Source: Nosema muscidifuracis
Lineage: Eukaryota > Microsporidia > Nosematidae
Reading direction: 5' to 3'
Assembly: GCA_028335825.1 (NCBI GenBank)
Contig: JAIOKI010000005.1
Location: forward strand, 248,001-312,000
Length of the DNA stretch: 64,000 nt
Shown here one piece after another: positions 9,805 through 19,449 of this stretch (the first letter of the stretch is position 1; each line of letters begins with the position of its first letter). Both the position numbers and the translations under genes were made by a program. The notes below the pieces were generated by a model. It saw nothing but the letters and a program-made list of their open reading frames with translations. It ran no database searches and was not told the DNA's origin.

Positions 9805-10110
9805 TTAATTAAAGCAGTATCTTAAGTTAAATTATCATCTTGAATTAAATTAAAGCAGTATCTCAAATTAAAATATCATCTTGAATTTAATGATAATGAT
9901 TTCTTATATTAAAAAAATACTGATATATTTAATTATAATAATTTGAGGTTAAAATACAAATAAATAAATAATTTTAATAATTTAAAGTTAAAATACAAAT
10001 AAATAATTTTAATAATTTAAAGTTAAAATATAAATGAATAAATAATTTTAATAATTTGAGGTTAAAATACAAATAAATACCTTTAATAATTTGAGGTTAA
10101 AATATCTAAA
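9805..10110. repeat. Two adjoining degenerate tandem repeat families
   Basis: The 562 bp between TAF6 and the formin gene has no ORF. At about 9805-9890 a unit near 40 bp (taaagcagtatct plus tatcatcttgaatt) occurs twice. At about 9940-10110 a unit of 36-41 bp (tttaataatttgaggttaaaatacaaataaata) occurs four to five times with small changes. The flanks are plain AT-rich DNA. Confidence 0.75.
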
Positions 10111-10241
10111 ATTTATAACATGATGTCTTGAATTAAAAAAAAATCTTGTTTTAAATTTAAAACTGTAAAATGATTGAACTGACAAATCATCTTTTTAAAA
10201 AATTATGTTTTAAATTTTTTATATTCAGGAAATTTTAATTT

Positions 10242-12839
10242 ATGCGCATGAACGAAAAAATAGCTTCTCAAGAGAAAGACGACCAAAAGCAAAATAATAT
10301 TTATATAAATCGTCCAAGTTCAAAAATATTAGAAACTATTAAGAAGTTTTCTATTAACACTTATGAAAAACAAAATATGGATAAGAAGCCTCAATATGTA
10401 AAAGAGGAAAATTCAAAACTAAATTTATGGAAAGTCAATTCAAGATTTCTTCTTTTAGGTCAATTATGGGACTCAAATACAGAATATTTAACACACAGAA
10501 ATTCTATAACAGATGTTCAAGAATATCTTGAAAATTATTATAAGAAAAATGCTTTGTTTTTAACTACAAATAATATCCATAAAAATATTTCTAATATTCA
10601 TTATATAGATAGTATTGATTATGATTGTGAATTTATTACAAAGATTTGTTGTGCTATACAAACTTGGTATGAATTGAATGAAAATAATATAGCAGTTATT
10701 GAAATTGATTACCAGTATATAACTTTTTTCGCAATATTGGTCGAATGCATTCTAATTTATATAAAAAAACAGATGAGTAATTCAGTTTATTTTCAGGAAA
10801 ATGGAATTTTAAAGCTAAAATTGTTTAATTTAAATACAGTAATAAGATACAAGAATTATTTTTATAATTTAAGTTGTAAAAAAAGTACTGATAAACATGA
10901 TTTACTAACATTACATCAGGTAATAATTTCAAATTATCCGAAATTTGAAGCATTTACTCAGTTTAGAATATTGTTACAAATATATAAAAGAAATGAAAAA
11001 ATTATTATGGTAGAAGATATTGATGATATAGAAATTGTATATAAAGATGATTTTTATATAGTTCTAACAAATATTAATGCAGAAGTTAATGGAGATATTG
11101 TTCTATCTTTCTACTTTTTACATGACAATTTAGAAAAGAAAATTCTTGAATTTCCTTTAAATGGATTTTATTATACACAAGGACTTTATAGATATAAGAA
11201 GGATGATATAATTACAACCTACAATTATAAATTTCAAGATGAGTTTAAATTCGATTTAGTTTTTTTAGATTCACAAAAATCAGTTCATTTAAATTATCTT
11301 GATTTTGAAAAAGACATGATTCAAGGATTAAAAATTCTATCAAAAATGAATGTACGAGAAGAAGATAAAAAATTATTAGAAAAATTTATTAATTTAGGAT
11401 ACAATAGAATAGTAGCTAAATTTTGTTCAATAATGAAATATAATGATAAAGAAGCTATAGATTTAATAAATATGCTTGAAAGAAAAGGATACAAAAATCT
11501 TATTTCTAATAGCAAACCTTTACAATATTCAACAATCAAATTTAAAAATGATTCGTTAAAAACTGAAACTATAAAGACCACCTTTCAAGAACCTTTTATT
11601 AAAGAATCAATAGATCGTGAAAAATTATATAAAAATTTAAAAATCAAAGATTTTAAATTAATTGAACCAATTAAAGAAGAAGATTTAATTATACCCATAC
11701 AGAAAAAAATTAATAAGAAAGTTATCTTTAAAAAAAAAGAAGTACAAAAAGAAGATTTTCAGGATATTGATTATAAATCTCTTAGACCTCTACATTGGAT
11801 ACCTATAATATCTACAGAAGAAACAATATTTAAGAATTTGGATTTTTATGATACAAAATTAGATAAGGAAAAATTTAAAAAATATTTTTGTGTTAAAAAC
11901 ACTAACATAATAAATACTAAACAGATAGAAGTAAAAAATTGTTCAATAGTAATTGAACCAAAAAGATTATTTTTAGTATCTTTGGCTCTTAAACATCTTA
12001 ATAAGAAGAATATAAATCCTTATAATATATATGATATTTTAAAAAATAATGCAAAGAATATTTTTATACAGGATTTATTAAATTTAGAAAATGTATTTCC
12101 CACTTACGAAGAGACATATTTACTTGTAACTTGTGATTATGATAGATTAGGACCAGATGAAAAGATTATGCTAGAATATTCTAAACTTGTTGAAGTAAAA
12201 AAGATAGTTAAAATTTTATTGTTTGAAAGAAAGTTTTTTGACGAGATATTTTTAATAGAAGATTTACTTGAAAAAATCAAATTTACATTCAATAAATTAC
12301 TGCATAGTCAGGAAATTAAGATAATCTTGAAAATATTTCTAGATATAGGTAATATGATAAATTATGAATTTTCTATTAGAAAGAAAAAACTAGCAGGATT
12401 TAAACTTTCAAGTATTTATCTATTTTTAGATTATAAAGGAAATGAAGATTATTCTATATTTGATTATTTCATGGAAAATTTAGAATACAAAAGTATATTA
12501 GTAAATTTACAGAGAGATTTTAAATACATAGATATAATTCGAAAAGAGCAGTTTAGTAAGATACGTGAAAAAATTAATTACTATATAAATCAATTTATGG
12601 ATAATTTGGATATTTATTTTACTTTAGAAAATGATAAAGAAACATTTAAGAATTTTCTTGTATTCGTATCAGATAAATTAGAGAATATAAAAAAAAAGTA
12701 TGAGGATTGTGCTAATAAAGCCAATCTAATTAAGAAATTATTTGATGAAAATGATAAAAAGAATATTATAGAAGTTTTGGATTGTTTAGCTATTTTAATT
12801 AACAAAATGGTAAATTATAAAAAACCTAAGTCTACATAA
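10242..12839 (+). CDS. Formin with PTEN/C2-like N-terminus and FH2 domain
   Basis: Predicted actin nucleator. The C-terminal FH2 domain begins with LRPLHWIPI (about residue 513), the lasso motif, and continues through LSLALKHLNKKNINP-like helices to the conserved DIGNMINY block near residue 702 and the AGFKLSSIYLF segment. Residues about 70-240 resemble a PTEN-type phosphatase fold, including a block of the form xxIAVIEIDYQYITFFAILVECILIYIK that lines up with the HCxxGxxP...LLIY region, but with no catalytic Cys. Residues about 255-350 look like its C2 partner. There is no proline-rich FH1; a Lys/Glu-rich linker stands in its place. There is no CCC before the ATG, and a second in-frame ATG follows at codon 3. 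FH2 is confident, PTEN/C2 moderate. Confidence 0.8.
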   Translation: MRMNEKIASQEKDDQKQNNIYINRPSSKILETIKKFSINTYEKQNMDKKPQYVKEENSKLNLWKVNSRFLLLGQLWDSNTEYLTHRNSITDVQEYLENYYKKNALFLTTNNIHKNISNIHYIDSIDYDCEFITKICCAIQTWYELNENNIAVIEIDYQYITFFAILVECILIYIKKQMSNSVYFQENGILKLKLFNLNTVIRYKNYFYNLSCKKSTDKHDLLTLHQVIISNYPKFEAFTQFRILLQIYKRNEKIIMVEDIDDIEIVYKDDFYIVLTNINAEVNGDIVLSFYFLHDNLEKKILEFPLNGFYYTQGLYRYKKDDIITTYNYKFQDEFKFDLVFLDSQKSVHLNYLDFEKDMIQGLKILSKMNVREEDKKLLEKFINLGYNRIVAKFCSIMKYNDKEAIDLINMLERKGYKNLISNSKPLQYSTIKFKNDSLKTETIKTTFQEPFIKESIDREKLYKNLKIKDFKLIEPIKEEDLIIPIQKKINKKVIFKKKEVQKEDFQDIDYKSLRPLHWIPIISTEETIFKNLDFYDTKLDKEKFKKYFCVKNTNIINTKQIEVKNCSIVIEPKRLFLVSLALKHLNKKNINPYNIYDILKNNAKNIFIQDLLNLENVFPTYEETYLLVTCDYDRLGPDEKIMLEYSKLVEVKKIVKILLFERKFFDEIFLIEDLLEKIKFTFNKLLHSQEIKIILKIFLDIGNMINYEFSIRKKKLAGFKLSSIYLFLDYKGNEDYSIFDYFMENLEYKSILVNLQRDFKYIDIIRKEQFSKIREKINYYINQFMDNLDIYFTLENDKETFKNFLVFVSDKLENIKKKYEDCANKANLIKKLFDENDKKNIIEVLDCLAILINKMVNYKKPKST

Positions 12840-12988
12840 ATTCATGATTACCAATAGAAAATATTAAAAGAAAATATTTTTGATATATTAAAAGATATAT
12901 CTAAATTTTATGTTTTTTTTTTATTAGCATGATTTCAGTTTAATTCGTATTTAACAAGATAAAAAAATTATTTTTAACCCTATTTTAA

Positions 12989-15463
12989 ATGGAACGTAAA
13001 GATATCGAGAAATGTTTATTTAATGCATTAGAGCCTGATGATTCAATAAGAAAAGAAGCAGAAATTAGAATTACAGATCTTCAATCTAAAGATTATTGTT
13101 ACTTTCTTCAAAACATAGTATGTATATTTAATGACCCAGTTTCTCCATTACAATTAAAAATGATATCAGGAATTATTCTGAAAAATTCATTACATAGCAC
13201 TGATTCTAAGATACAAGGAATATATGAACAGAAATGGATCTCAATTGATGCAAATTTAAGAGAGAATATGAAAAATCAAATAGTTAACAGTTTAAGTGAT
13301 TCAGAAGAGAAAGTTTTTAATCTTGCTGGTGCTTCTTTAGGTTATATAGCAAGAATAGAAATGAACGCAGGATTATTTTTAGATTTTTTTAGCGTTATGG
13401 AACATTACGTTATGGATGATACTAAGGCAGCTGGAGTACTTGAAGCTGTTTCAACATGTTGTCTTACCTTATCAGAAGAAACAGTATTTGATTTTGATCC
13501 ATATTTGATATCAATATTTAATATTTGTATGGGAAATCTTGAGAAGAAAACAGTATCATCAGTGGTTAAAGAAGCATCTCTAAAAAGTTTGATTAATTCA
13601 TTTCGTACGCTTGCGAAATTATTCGAGCGTGACGAATTTATAAATATATTTTTAAATGGAATAGCAAGTACAGCCTCATCAAATACAGATTTAACAGCAA
13701 AAGCTTTAATTTGTCTTAATAGGTTTGTTTTCTTGAATTATAAATTATTAAATAACAGATATCATGACATTATAACTTATATTAATAATTTCTGGAATTC
13801 TGAAAATGAAGAAATATTAGTACAAGTAGTAGAGTTTTGGACTATAATAGCAGAGACTAAAGATGAGAAATTAATTACAGAGAATATGAATATGCTACTA
13901 CCTCATATTTTGAGATTAATGAAGAAAAATGAAGATTATATTGAACAGAGTTGGAATGCTCATAAAGCATCAGCATATTTTTTAGAGACTATTACTGAAA
14001 CATATAAAACTGCCATTTTATTTAATAGTTATGTATTTGGTTTTATTGAACAAGAATTAAATTCTGGTGATACAGAAAGGATAGATATAGGAGCAATAAC
14101 TTTAGGAAGTGTAGTGACAAGAGGATGTGATCAACAAATAGTAAATTTTATTAAGATATTAATAACGAATATGAGAAATATAGATGCAGAAGAATCTTGT
14201 ATGTGGGCATTAGCTAAGATTTGTGAAACTAATTTTTTTGCTGTAATTGAACATCTTTCTTTATTAATAAGTCAAGCTTGTGAAATCATAATAGCTAAAC
14301 ATACAACATCTACTAATGCAGCATGGATGTTGAATTCTATTTTTATATCTTTAAATAAAATTAAAGAAAATAAGCTTCATTCATCAAGACTTCCTATAGA
14401 AACCCAGGTAAAATTAAGAGGATTTGCAACTGATCAGATTAGAAATCATTTTACTTATGTTCTTCAAATACTTATATCTGCAACTGAAAATGCTAAGTTA
14501 GAAGATTCTGCTTTGAGAGTAGCTTTGTTTTCTTCACTTTCTGAACTTGTTAGATATACAGAAGTAGAACAATATGGAATACTTGATGATTTCATAAAAT
14601 ACTGTTTTAAAAAGATTGAAGATTGTGTTCTTGCTATGCATAAAGCTTCTACTAATTATATGCCAATTATTGAAGATGTTCTTTCGAATTATATTATTTT
14701 ATCTGAAGTCGTTGCGGCGAAAAGACAAAAAGATTCTGCCGCTATTTTATTTCCTTGTTATATAGAAGTTCTTAAGACTAAGCCATCATCTGCTATAGGT
14801 GAAGTTTATATTGCTATTACATCTAATATTAATGATTTTATTCCTTGTTTAGATAAATTCGTTCCATTTATTGCCAGAGATCTAGGATGTACTGATAGTT
14901 TTATATTGAAATCTACTATAAATCTTATAGGATGTATGGCTAATTGTATACAAACAAACTTCTTTCATTTATCTACTCAATTAATTCCTTTACTCATCCA
15001 AAATTTGAGTTCTAAAAATATCTCAAAAGAGGTCAAGACACAAATTTTATCTGTATTTGGAGATATAGCACTAGCTTTGGGTGTTAATTTTGAGCAATAT
15101 TTAGATATGTCAATGATGATATTTTTACAGATAATTAGTCTAGAAAGAACATCAGATGAACAATATATTGATGATCTTAGATATAATATTGTACAAATGT
15201 TTGATTGTATTATTTTAGCAACAAGTGAATCTGAAAAACTTAAAGATATTATGTATAAGTTAGTAGAAGGAATAAAAACATTGGTCTCTGATAATAATTC
15301 AGATGATACTAAAATAGCTATAATTAATTTGATAAAAGATTTACGAAGTATCTTTGGTAAGCATTACAATTTAGATGGAGAATGGGTTAATGAATTTTAC
15401 GGTAAATGTTTGAAAACAAACAACAGTGAATTACGAAATGTCGCACAACAGGCATTCAGTTAA
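12989..15463 (+). CDS. KAP95: Importin subunit beta-1 (Kap95)
   Basis: Nuclear import receptor made of HEAT repeats, working with importin alpha and Ran-GTP. The start resembles Kap95 (ERKDIEKCLFNALEPDDSIRKEAE), with the importin-beta N-terminal block QLKMISGIILKNSLHS and ALGYIARIE-like AGASLGYIARIEM. The acidic-loop zone and AVIEHLSLLISQAC segment also fit. At 824 residues it is close to the yeast length of 861. CCC is 8 nt before the ATG. The gene is intact, which shows that long ORFs survive in this window and that frame breaks elsewhere are not uniform noise. Confidence 0.9.
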   Translation: MERKDIEKCLFNALEPDDSIRKEAEIRITDLQSKDYCYFLQNIVCIFNDPVSPLQLKMISGIILKNSLHSTDSKIQGIYEQKWISIDANLRENMKNQIVNSLSDSEEKVFNLAGASLGYIARIEMNAGLFLDFFSVMEHYVMDDTKAAGVLEAVSTCCLTLSEETVFDFDPYLISIFNICMGNLEKKTVSSVVKEASLKSLINSFRTLAKLFERDEFINIFLNGIASTASSNTDLTAKALICLNRFVFLNYKLLNNRYHDIITYINNFWNSENEEILVQVVEFWTIIAETKDEKLITENMNMLLPHILRLMKKNEDYIEQSWNAHKASAYFLETITETYKTAILFNSYVFGFIEQELNSGDTERIDIGAITLGSVVTRGCDQQIVNFIKILITNMRNIDAEESCMWALAKICETNFFAVIEHLSLLISQACEIIIAKHTTSTNAAWMLNSIFISLNKIKENKLHSSRLPIETQVKLRGFATDQIRNHFTYVLQILISATENAKLEDSALRVALFSSLSELVRYTEVEQYGILDDFIKYCFKKIEDCVLAMHKASTNYMPIIEDVLSNYIILSEVVAAKRQKDSAAILFPCYIEVLKTKPSSAIGEVYIAITSNINDFIPCLDKFVPFIARDLGCTDSFILKSTINLIGCMANCIQTNFFHLSTQLIPLLIQNLSSKNISKEVKTQILSVFGDIALALGVNFEQYLDMSMMIFLQIISLERTSDEQYIDDLRYNIVQMFDCIILATSESEKLKDIMYKLVEGIKTLVSDNNSDDTKIAIINLIKDLRSIFGKHYNLDGEWVNEFYGKCLKTNNSELRNVAQQAFS

Positions 15464-15515
15464 TAAAAATATTTGTTATGACTTTTTTTTTTAATTATTT
15501 ATCCCCAATAAGTTA

Positions 15516-15917
15516 ATGCATAATCAAATAAAAATTTTGAAAAACGAAAAAGAAGAAAATTACACAAAAATTTTACTAAAATCAAATACTTTAGTACATT
15601 TCGTGATTAAAAATTTGACAGATGACGAAGAATGTAAAGAAATAGAAATAAAAAAGAATTCAAAAAAAATAGAAGAATTTTATTTTGAACCATTCGTTGA
15701 AAGAATACTTGAATCTAACGGTATAAACAATTACAAAATTGAAATTAATTTTTTTGATAACTTAGATTCTTATCGTTTACTTGAATTTATTATATTTATT
15801 ATGAAAAATGTTTACAAAATAAATACTCAATTAATTAATGGAGATGATATAAAAATTTTAGTTAATGATTCTGTAATCTATCAAACAAATATAATTAGCA
15901 AAGATATTCTTAAATAA
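15516..15917 (+). CDS. Small protein of unknown function
   Basis: A 133-residue ORF, lysine- and isoleucine-rich, without signal peptide or membrane segment. Predicted alternation of short strands and helices suggests a small alpha/beta fold. A CCCC stands 9 nt before the ATG and it sits head-to-tail with Kap95, 52 bp away, so it is probably a real gene. I recognise no family. Oddly, its last 17 codons and stop are duplicated in tandem just downstream. Confidence 0.6.
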   Translation: MHNQIKILKNEKEENYTKILLKSNTLVHFVIKNLTDDEECKEIEIKKNSKKIEEFYFEPFVERILESNGINNYKIEINFFDNLDSYRLLEFIIFIMKNVYKINTQLINGDDIKILVNDSVIYQTNIISKDILK

Positions 15918-15990
15918 AATATTTATTAAATGATTCTGTAATTTATCAAACAAATATAATTAGCAAGGATATTCTTAAATAAAAATTTTA
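15866..15990. repeat. Tandem duplication of a gene 3' end (65 bp)
   Basis: The segment from 15866 (tgattctgtaatctatcaaa...) recurs at 15931 with an offset of 65 bp and only a few changes. The first copy encodes the final 17 residues and stop of the 133-residue protein; the second is out of the gene. Confidence 0.85.
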
Positions 15991-16115
15991 TTAAAAAAGA
16001 TATTTTAGTATTCAATTATTGGAAAGACAATTTATAAAGCTTTTGACTTTTTTATAAATAAAAGGCACTAAACAAAATATTCTAATTTATATAAAAATTT
16101 AATTTTTTACCCTGC

Positions 16116-17732
16116 ATGAAAAGGTACACAATGACGCCTATTTCAAGAAAAATTCAAAAATTATCTTCAAGTACAACAAAAGCTCCACAAAATCCAAGAA
16201 ATTCACTCGCACCAGAGGAAACAAAACGTAGGGATGTTCGTATGGTTAGAGATCCAGGATATAAAAAAACATGTTCTGATAATATTTATAAATTTTTATC
16301 TGAAAATAATTTTGATGGAAATCTTTCTCAGAAGGTATTGCTTAATCCATCAAATAAAGATTTCCAAATGATTTTTAAATTTATATTTTCATTTATAGAT
16401 GATTATGAATATTCTTCAAGATTTGAAGATGATGTAATAAATATTATTAAAATGCTGAAATATCCATATTCATCTGAAATTAATAGAAGTCAGTTAACTG
16501 CTATTACTCCACATATATGGCCAATATTGTTGAGTATGTTATCATGGATAATAGATCTTATGCTAAATTTAGAAAATTATAATGAAATGTCTACATCTGA
16601 AAAAACTATGGACACATTTTTTTGTGAATTTGTTAGCAATGGATATATTAAATATTTACAAGGAGATGAAGATGATATTAAATTAGAAGAAGATTTTGAA
16701 AATAAAGCACAAAGCTTATATAGTGATATGTTTAAAGAAATTGAAGAAAGAAAAAATTATTTAAATGAACTTGATGAAGAAATTTTAAAGATTAAAACAG
16801 GATTTAATGGTTTAGATAATCTCGAACAAAAGAAAAATGATCTTGTTGAAGATCTTAATAGTTTAATTTCATCACAGAAACAATTAGAAAATAAGAAAAT
16901 CAAATACACTAACAATATAAAGAAAATACTTGAAGAAATCGAAGTTATTGAAAGTGAAGTTAATTTATATAGAAATCAACAAGAAGATTTACAAAGTAAA
17001 ATTGATAAACAAAAATTGAATCCTGCTGATGTAAAAATAATGAATAAAGAAAAAGTGGATTTATACAAAGAATTGGAAAAAATTACACCAGAGAAAGAAA
17101 AATTTATGGTAAAAAATAAGGATCTCGAAAAAAAATTATCTGAGGTAATAGAAGAAACTGAAAAATTAATTTATGATTTGAATAATTTAAGGGATGATAT
17201 GAATATCAAAATACTAAAAGATCAAAATGACAAAAAATTTTTTAATAGAGACTTAGAAGAATTACGAAGAATTTTAGAATTTGAACATAACCAAAAGATT
17301 CAACATTTAGAAGAATTAAAAATTAACAGAGATACGATATTAAATATTAAAGAAGAAAAAGAAGCAATTCTTAAAGATATTGAGAATAGAATAGAAGATA
17401 ATCAGAATAAATTATTGAGTACTGGTGAAATTTATTTAAAAAAGAAAAAAGTTAGTGAAGAAGAACAGAAGAAAAATAAAAATCAGATGGATGGTTTAGA
17501 AAGAGAACTTTTGCAATTAAATCTTGAATCTAATTCTTCATTAATTCAAAGCGAACAGAATCTTCATAAAGCTAAAATTAATCTTGATTTGATTACTAAT
17601 AAATGTAAACACGAAAAAGAACTTATAAAAAATTTAGTATTTAATTTTAAGAATAATATGGAAAATTATAAATTATCGATGAAACGAATAAATGATAAGT
17701 TACAGAATTTAAGAAATTCTAAAGAAGTTTAA
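16116..17732 (+). CDS. NDC80: Kinetochore protein Ndc80/Hec1
   Basis: Microtubule-binding subunit of the NDC80 complex. After a basic, Ser/Thr-rich tail (residues 1-45), the calponin-homology domain carries the family blocks RDPGYKK, IYKFLSENNF, FQMIFKFIF and IKMLKYPYSSEINRSQL, then HIWPILLSMLSWIIDLM. From about residue 205 to the end the protein is coiled coil (heptad-rich Lys/Glu/Leu/Asn). At 538 residues it is shorter than yeast (691) mainly in the coil. CCC is 3 nt before the ATG in the same CCCTGCATG context as Rpt5. It is convergent with RCM1, 23 bp apart. Confidence 0.93.
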   Translation: MKRYTMTPISRKIQKLSSSTTKAPQNPRNSLAPEETKRRDVRMVRDPGYKKTCSDNIYKFLSENNFDGNLSQKVLLNPSNKDFQMIFKFIFSFIDDYEYSSRFEDDVINIIKMLKYPYSSEINRSQLTAITPHIWPILLSMLSWIIDLMLNLENYNEMSTSEKTMDTFFCEFVSNGYIKYLQGDEDDIKLEEDFENKAQSLYSDMFKEIEERKNYLNELDEEILKIKTGFNGLDNLEQKKNDLVEDLNSLISSQKQLENKKIKYTNNIKKILEEIEVIESEVNLYRNQQEDLQSKIDKQKLNPADVKIMNKEKVDLYKELEKITPEKEKFMVKNKDLEKKLSEVIEETEKLIYDLNNLRDDMNIKILKDQNDKKFFNRDLEELRRILEFEHNQKIQHLEELKINRDTILNIKEEKEAILKDIENRIEDNQNKLLSTGEIYLKKKKVSEEEQKKNKNQMDGLERELLQLNLESNSSLIQSEQNLHKAKINLDLITNKCKHEKELIKNLVFNFKNNMENYKLSMKRINDKLQNLRNSKEV

Positions 17733-17755
17733 AAATTAATAAAAGTTGTTGATAT

Positions 17756-18559
17756 TTATTTTTTTATTAATAAAGCAGCAAAAAATCCAATCGTCTCTCT
17801 ATTTTCAGATGAAGTACATCTTATGAATTTATCTACTATTTCGAAACCTTCAAAAGGCTTCTCTTTAAACATTAAACTTAAATCGTAAACTTCATATTCA
17901 CTCTCTTTTAAACATTCCATAACGACATCTTCACCTTCTTCTTTATGAGTGGAACAAGTCGAATACAAAATCTTAGGACTATTAAATGTCATGGCATGCT
18001 TAAGCATCTTAATCTGAAATTTTTGTAAATTAAGAATTCGATCCTCATCTTTTTCATACACGTCATGTATACCAGATCCACTACAACTTGGATCAACTAA
18101 CATACAATCAATATTTTTATATTTAGATGGATCTGTCTCTAAGAAATCTGAATTGATTGTCTTCACATTTTTTAGTCCCAATTTTCTAATCTGATTGTTT
18201 AAAATTTTAAATCTTTTTTCGTCGTATTCTATTGCAATAACTTTGCCAGTATTGTTTAATAAATCAGCAAGATGTGATGTTTTATTACCAGGAGCTGCGC
18301 ATGAATCTATAACCGTATTATTAGTTTTTGGATCAAGAATATAAGCGGGTAAGCAACTAGCAATATTTTGTATGACGAATTTACCTTCCTTATAAGCTCT
18401 ATTTTTTGACAAATCAATATTTTCAATTAGTTTGTATACATTTGGCATAGCAGTATTTTCATATTTCAAATTTTTAATATCATCAACAGATCCTTTTAAA
18501 GTATTAATTCTAATATATTTCTGTTTAGTAACATGTTCTTTAAGTTTTTCTTCTTTCAT
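17756..18559 (-). CDS. RCM1: rRNA cytosine-C5 methyltransferase Rcm1/NSUN5
   Basis: Predicted nucleolar enzyme for the m5C at yeast 25S position 2278, using SAM. Blocks matching yeast Rcm1 include YIRINTLK, FVIQNIASCLPAYIL, IDSCAAPGNKTSH (SAM motif I), VDPSCSGSGI (motif IV, catalytic-cycle Cys) and MLKHAMTF. YSTCSTHKEEGE (motif VI, nucleophile Cys) and IGFFAALLI complete the set. The coordinates here run from the first ATG after the last upstream stop, but homology clearly continues further upstream; see the separate entry for 18560-18844. With that extension the protein would be about 360 residues, closer to the family size (yeast 490). Confidence 0.88.
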   Translation of the reverse strand: MKEEKLKEHVTKQKYIRINTLKGSVDDIKNLKYENTAMPNVYKLIENIDLSKNRAYKEGKFVIQNIASCLPAYILDPKTNNTVIDSCAAPGNKTSHLADLLNNTGKVIAIEYDEKRFKILNNQIRKLGLKNVKTINSDFLETDPSKYKNIDCMLVDPSCSGSGIHDVYEKDEDRILNLQKFQIKMLKHAMTFNSPKILYSTCSTHKEEGEDVVMECLKESEYEVYDLSLMFKEKPFEGFEIVDKFIRCTSSENRETIGFFAALLIKK

Positions 18560-18844
18560 AACTTCTTCGAACTTAGATTTCCAAAATTTATTTTTAATCT
18601 TACCAGTAAGAATTTCGTTACAAAGAATTAAACTGTAGAAAGTATCTTTCTTTAGAAAATTAGTTTCAGTAATAATTTTGTTAAGTAGATCATAATTCTG
18701 TAAAACTTTATCTATGATTGGTATATAAGAAACTGGTTTCTTAGTTTTATATACTTCATTTTTTAATGTAGTTCTTTTATTGATTATCTTTTTAATATAT
18801 CAGAGCATTCTGTGTAATTGTTCAAATTTTTTGTGGATGTTCAT
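18560..18844 (-). other. N-terminal continuation of RCM1 interrupted by an in-frame TGA
   Basis: The RCM1 frame stays open without a Met for 80 codons upstream of 18559. It reads like the family's N-terminal helical region (VSYIPIIDKVLQNYDLLNKI, then FYSLILCNEIL, then KNKFWKSKF). It stops at a single TGA (complement of 18800-18802). Fourteen codons beyond lies an ATG at 18844 in the same frame, opening with NIHKKFEQLHRML. So one TGA separates a plausible start from the rest. Either the start has been lost and translation begins late, or the TGA is a sequencing error or a real lesion. No CCC precedes the ATG at 18844 (only aacc). Confidence 0.6.
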
Positions 18845-18982
18845 TTAACGGTTAGAAAAAATAAATTTTTAAAAAATATTCTTAGAATATTTTTGATATA
18901 AATATAAAAAGTTGAAATCAATCCCTATTAATAATATATTCCTGTTATTAAATAAAAAAGTTTTAACTAGAAATAAAAAAAA

Positions 18983-19066
18983 TCTCCCAGACAGGAGTCG
19001 AACCTGTGACCATTCGATAACTACGTCTTCTACAGTCCGAACGCTCTGCCACTGAGCTACTGAGAG
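18983..19066 (-). tRNA. tRNA-Tyr (anticodon GTA) with a short intron
   Basis: The cloverleaf is clear: a 7-bp acceptor stem starting with C1:G72 (a eukaryotic tRNA-Tyr identity pair) and discriminator A73, D arm GCTC/GAGC, T arm ACAGG-TTCGACT-CCTGT and a 5-nt variable loop. The 84 nt exceed the 72 of the mature form by about 12, all in the anticodon loop, so a small intron follows the anticodon as in other eukaryotic tRNA-Tyr genes. GTA lies at 19031-19033. With the best 5-bp anticodon stem (TTCGG/TCGAA), GTA falls one base later than usual, so the splice or stem register is uncertain. Confidence 0.88.
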
Positions 19067-19081
19067 TTATTTTTTTCATAG

Positions 19082-19320
19082 TAAGATGATTAATGTTGTA
19101 GCAATATTACTATATTTAAAGAATTAAATAATATTATTAAGAAGTAAGTTAATTAAGTAATATAATATAGAAGTAAGTTAATTAAATAATATTCTAGAAA
19201 AATATATTAATTATAAAGAAGAATGTTAATTATTATAAAAGAAGTAAGTTAATTAAATAATATAATAGAGAAGTAAGTTAATTAAAGATCATTATAAAAA
19301 AGTAAATTAATTATATAAAA
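19082..19320. repeat. Degenerate tandem repeat (gaagtaagttaattaa unit)
   Basis: Between the tRNA and the next coding relic, the phrase gaagtaagttaattaa(g/a)taatataat recurs at least five times with variable spacing of about 30-60 bp. No ORF is present; the sequence from 19320 to 19449 is plain AT-rich DNA. Confidence 0.7.
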
Positions 19321-19449
19321 TTAGTTAATGAATTTGAAATTATTTTCTGAAACATAATTTAAATATTCGTTCCTTAATTTAAAAATTTTCTGTTTTATCA
19401 ATTATTTTTTGGTTTCATAATATAAATAAAAAATATCTGCATAAACAAA

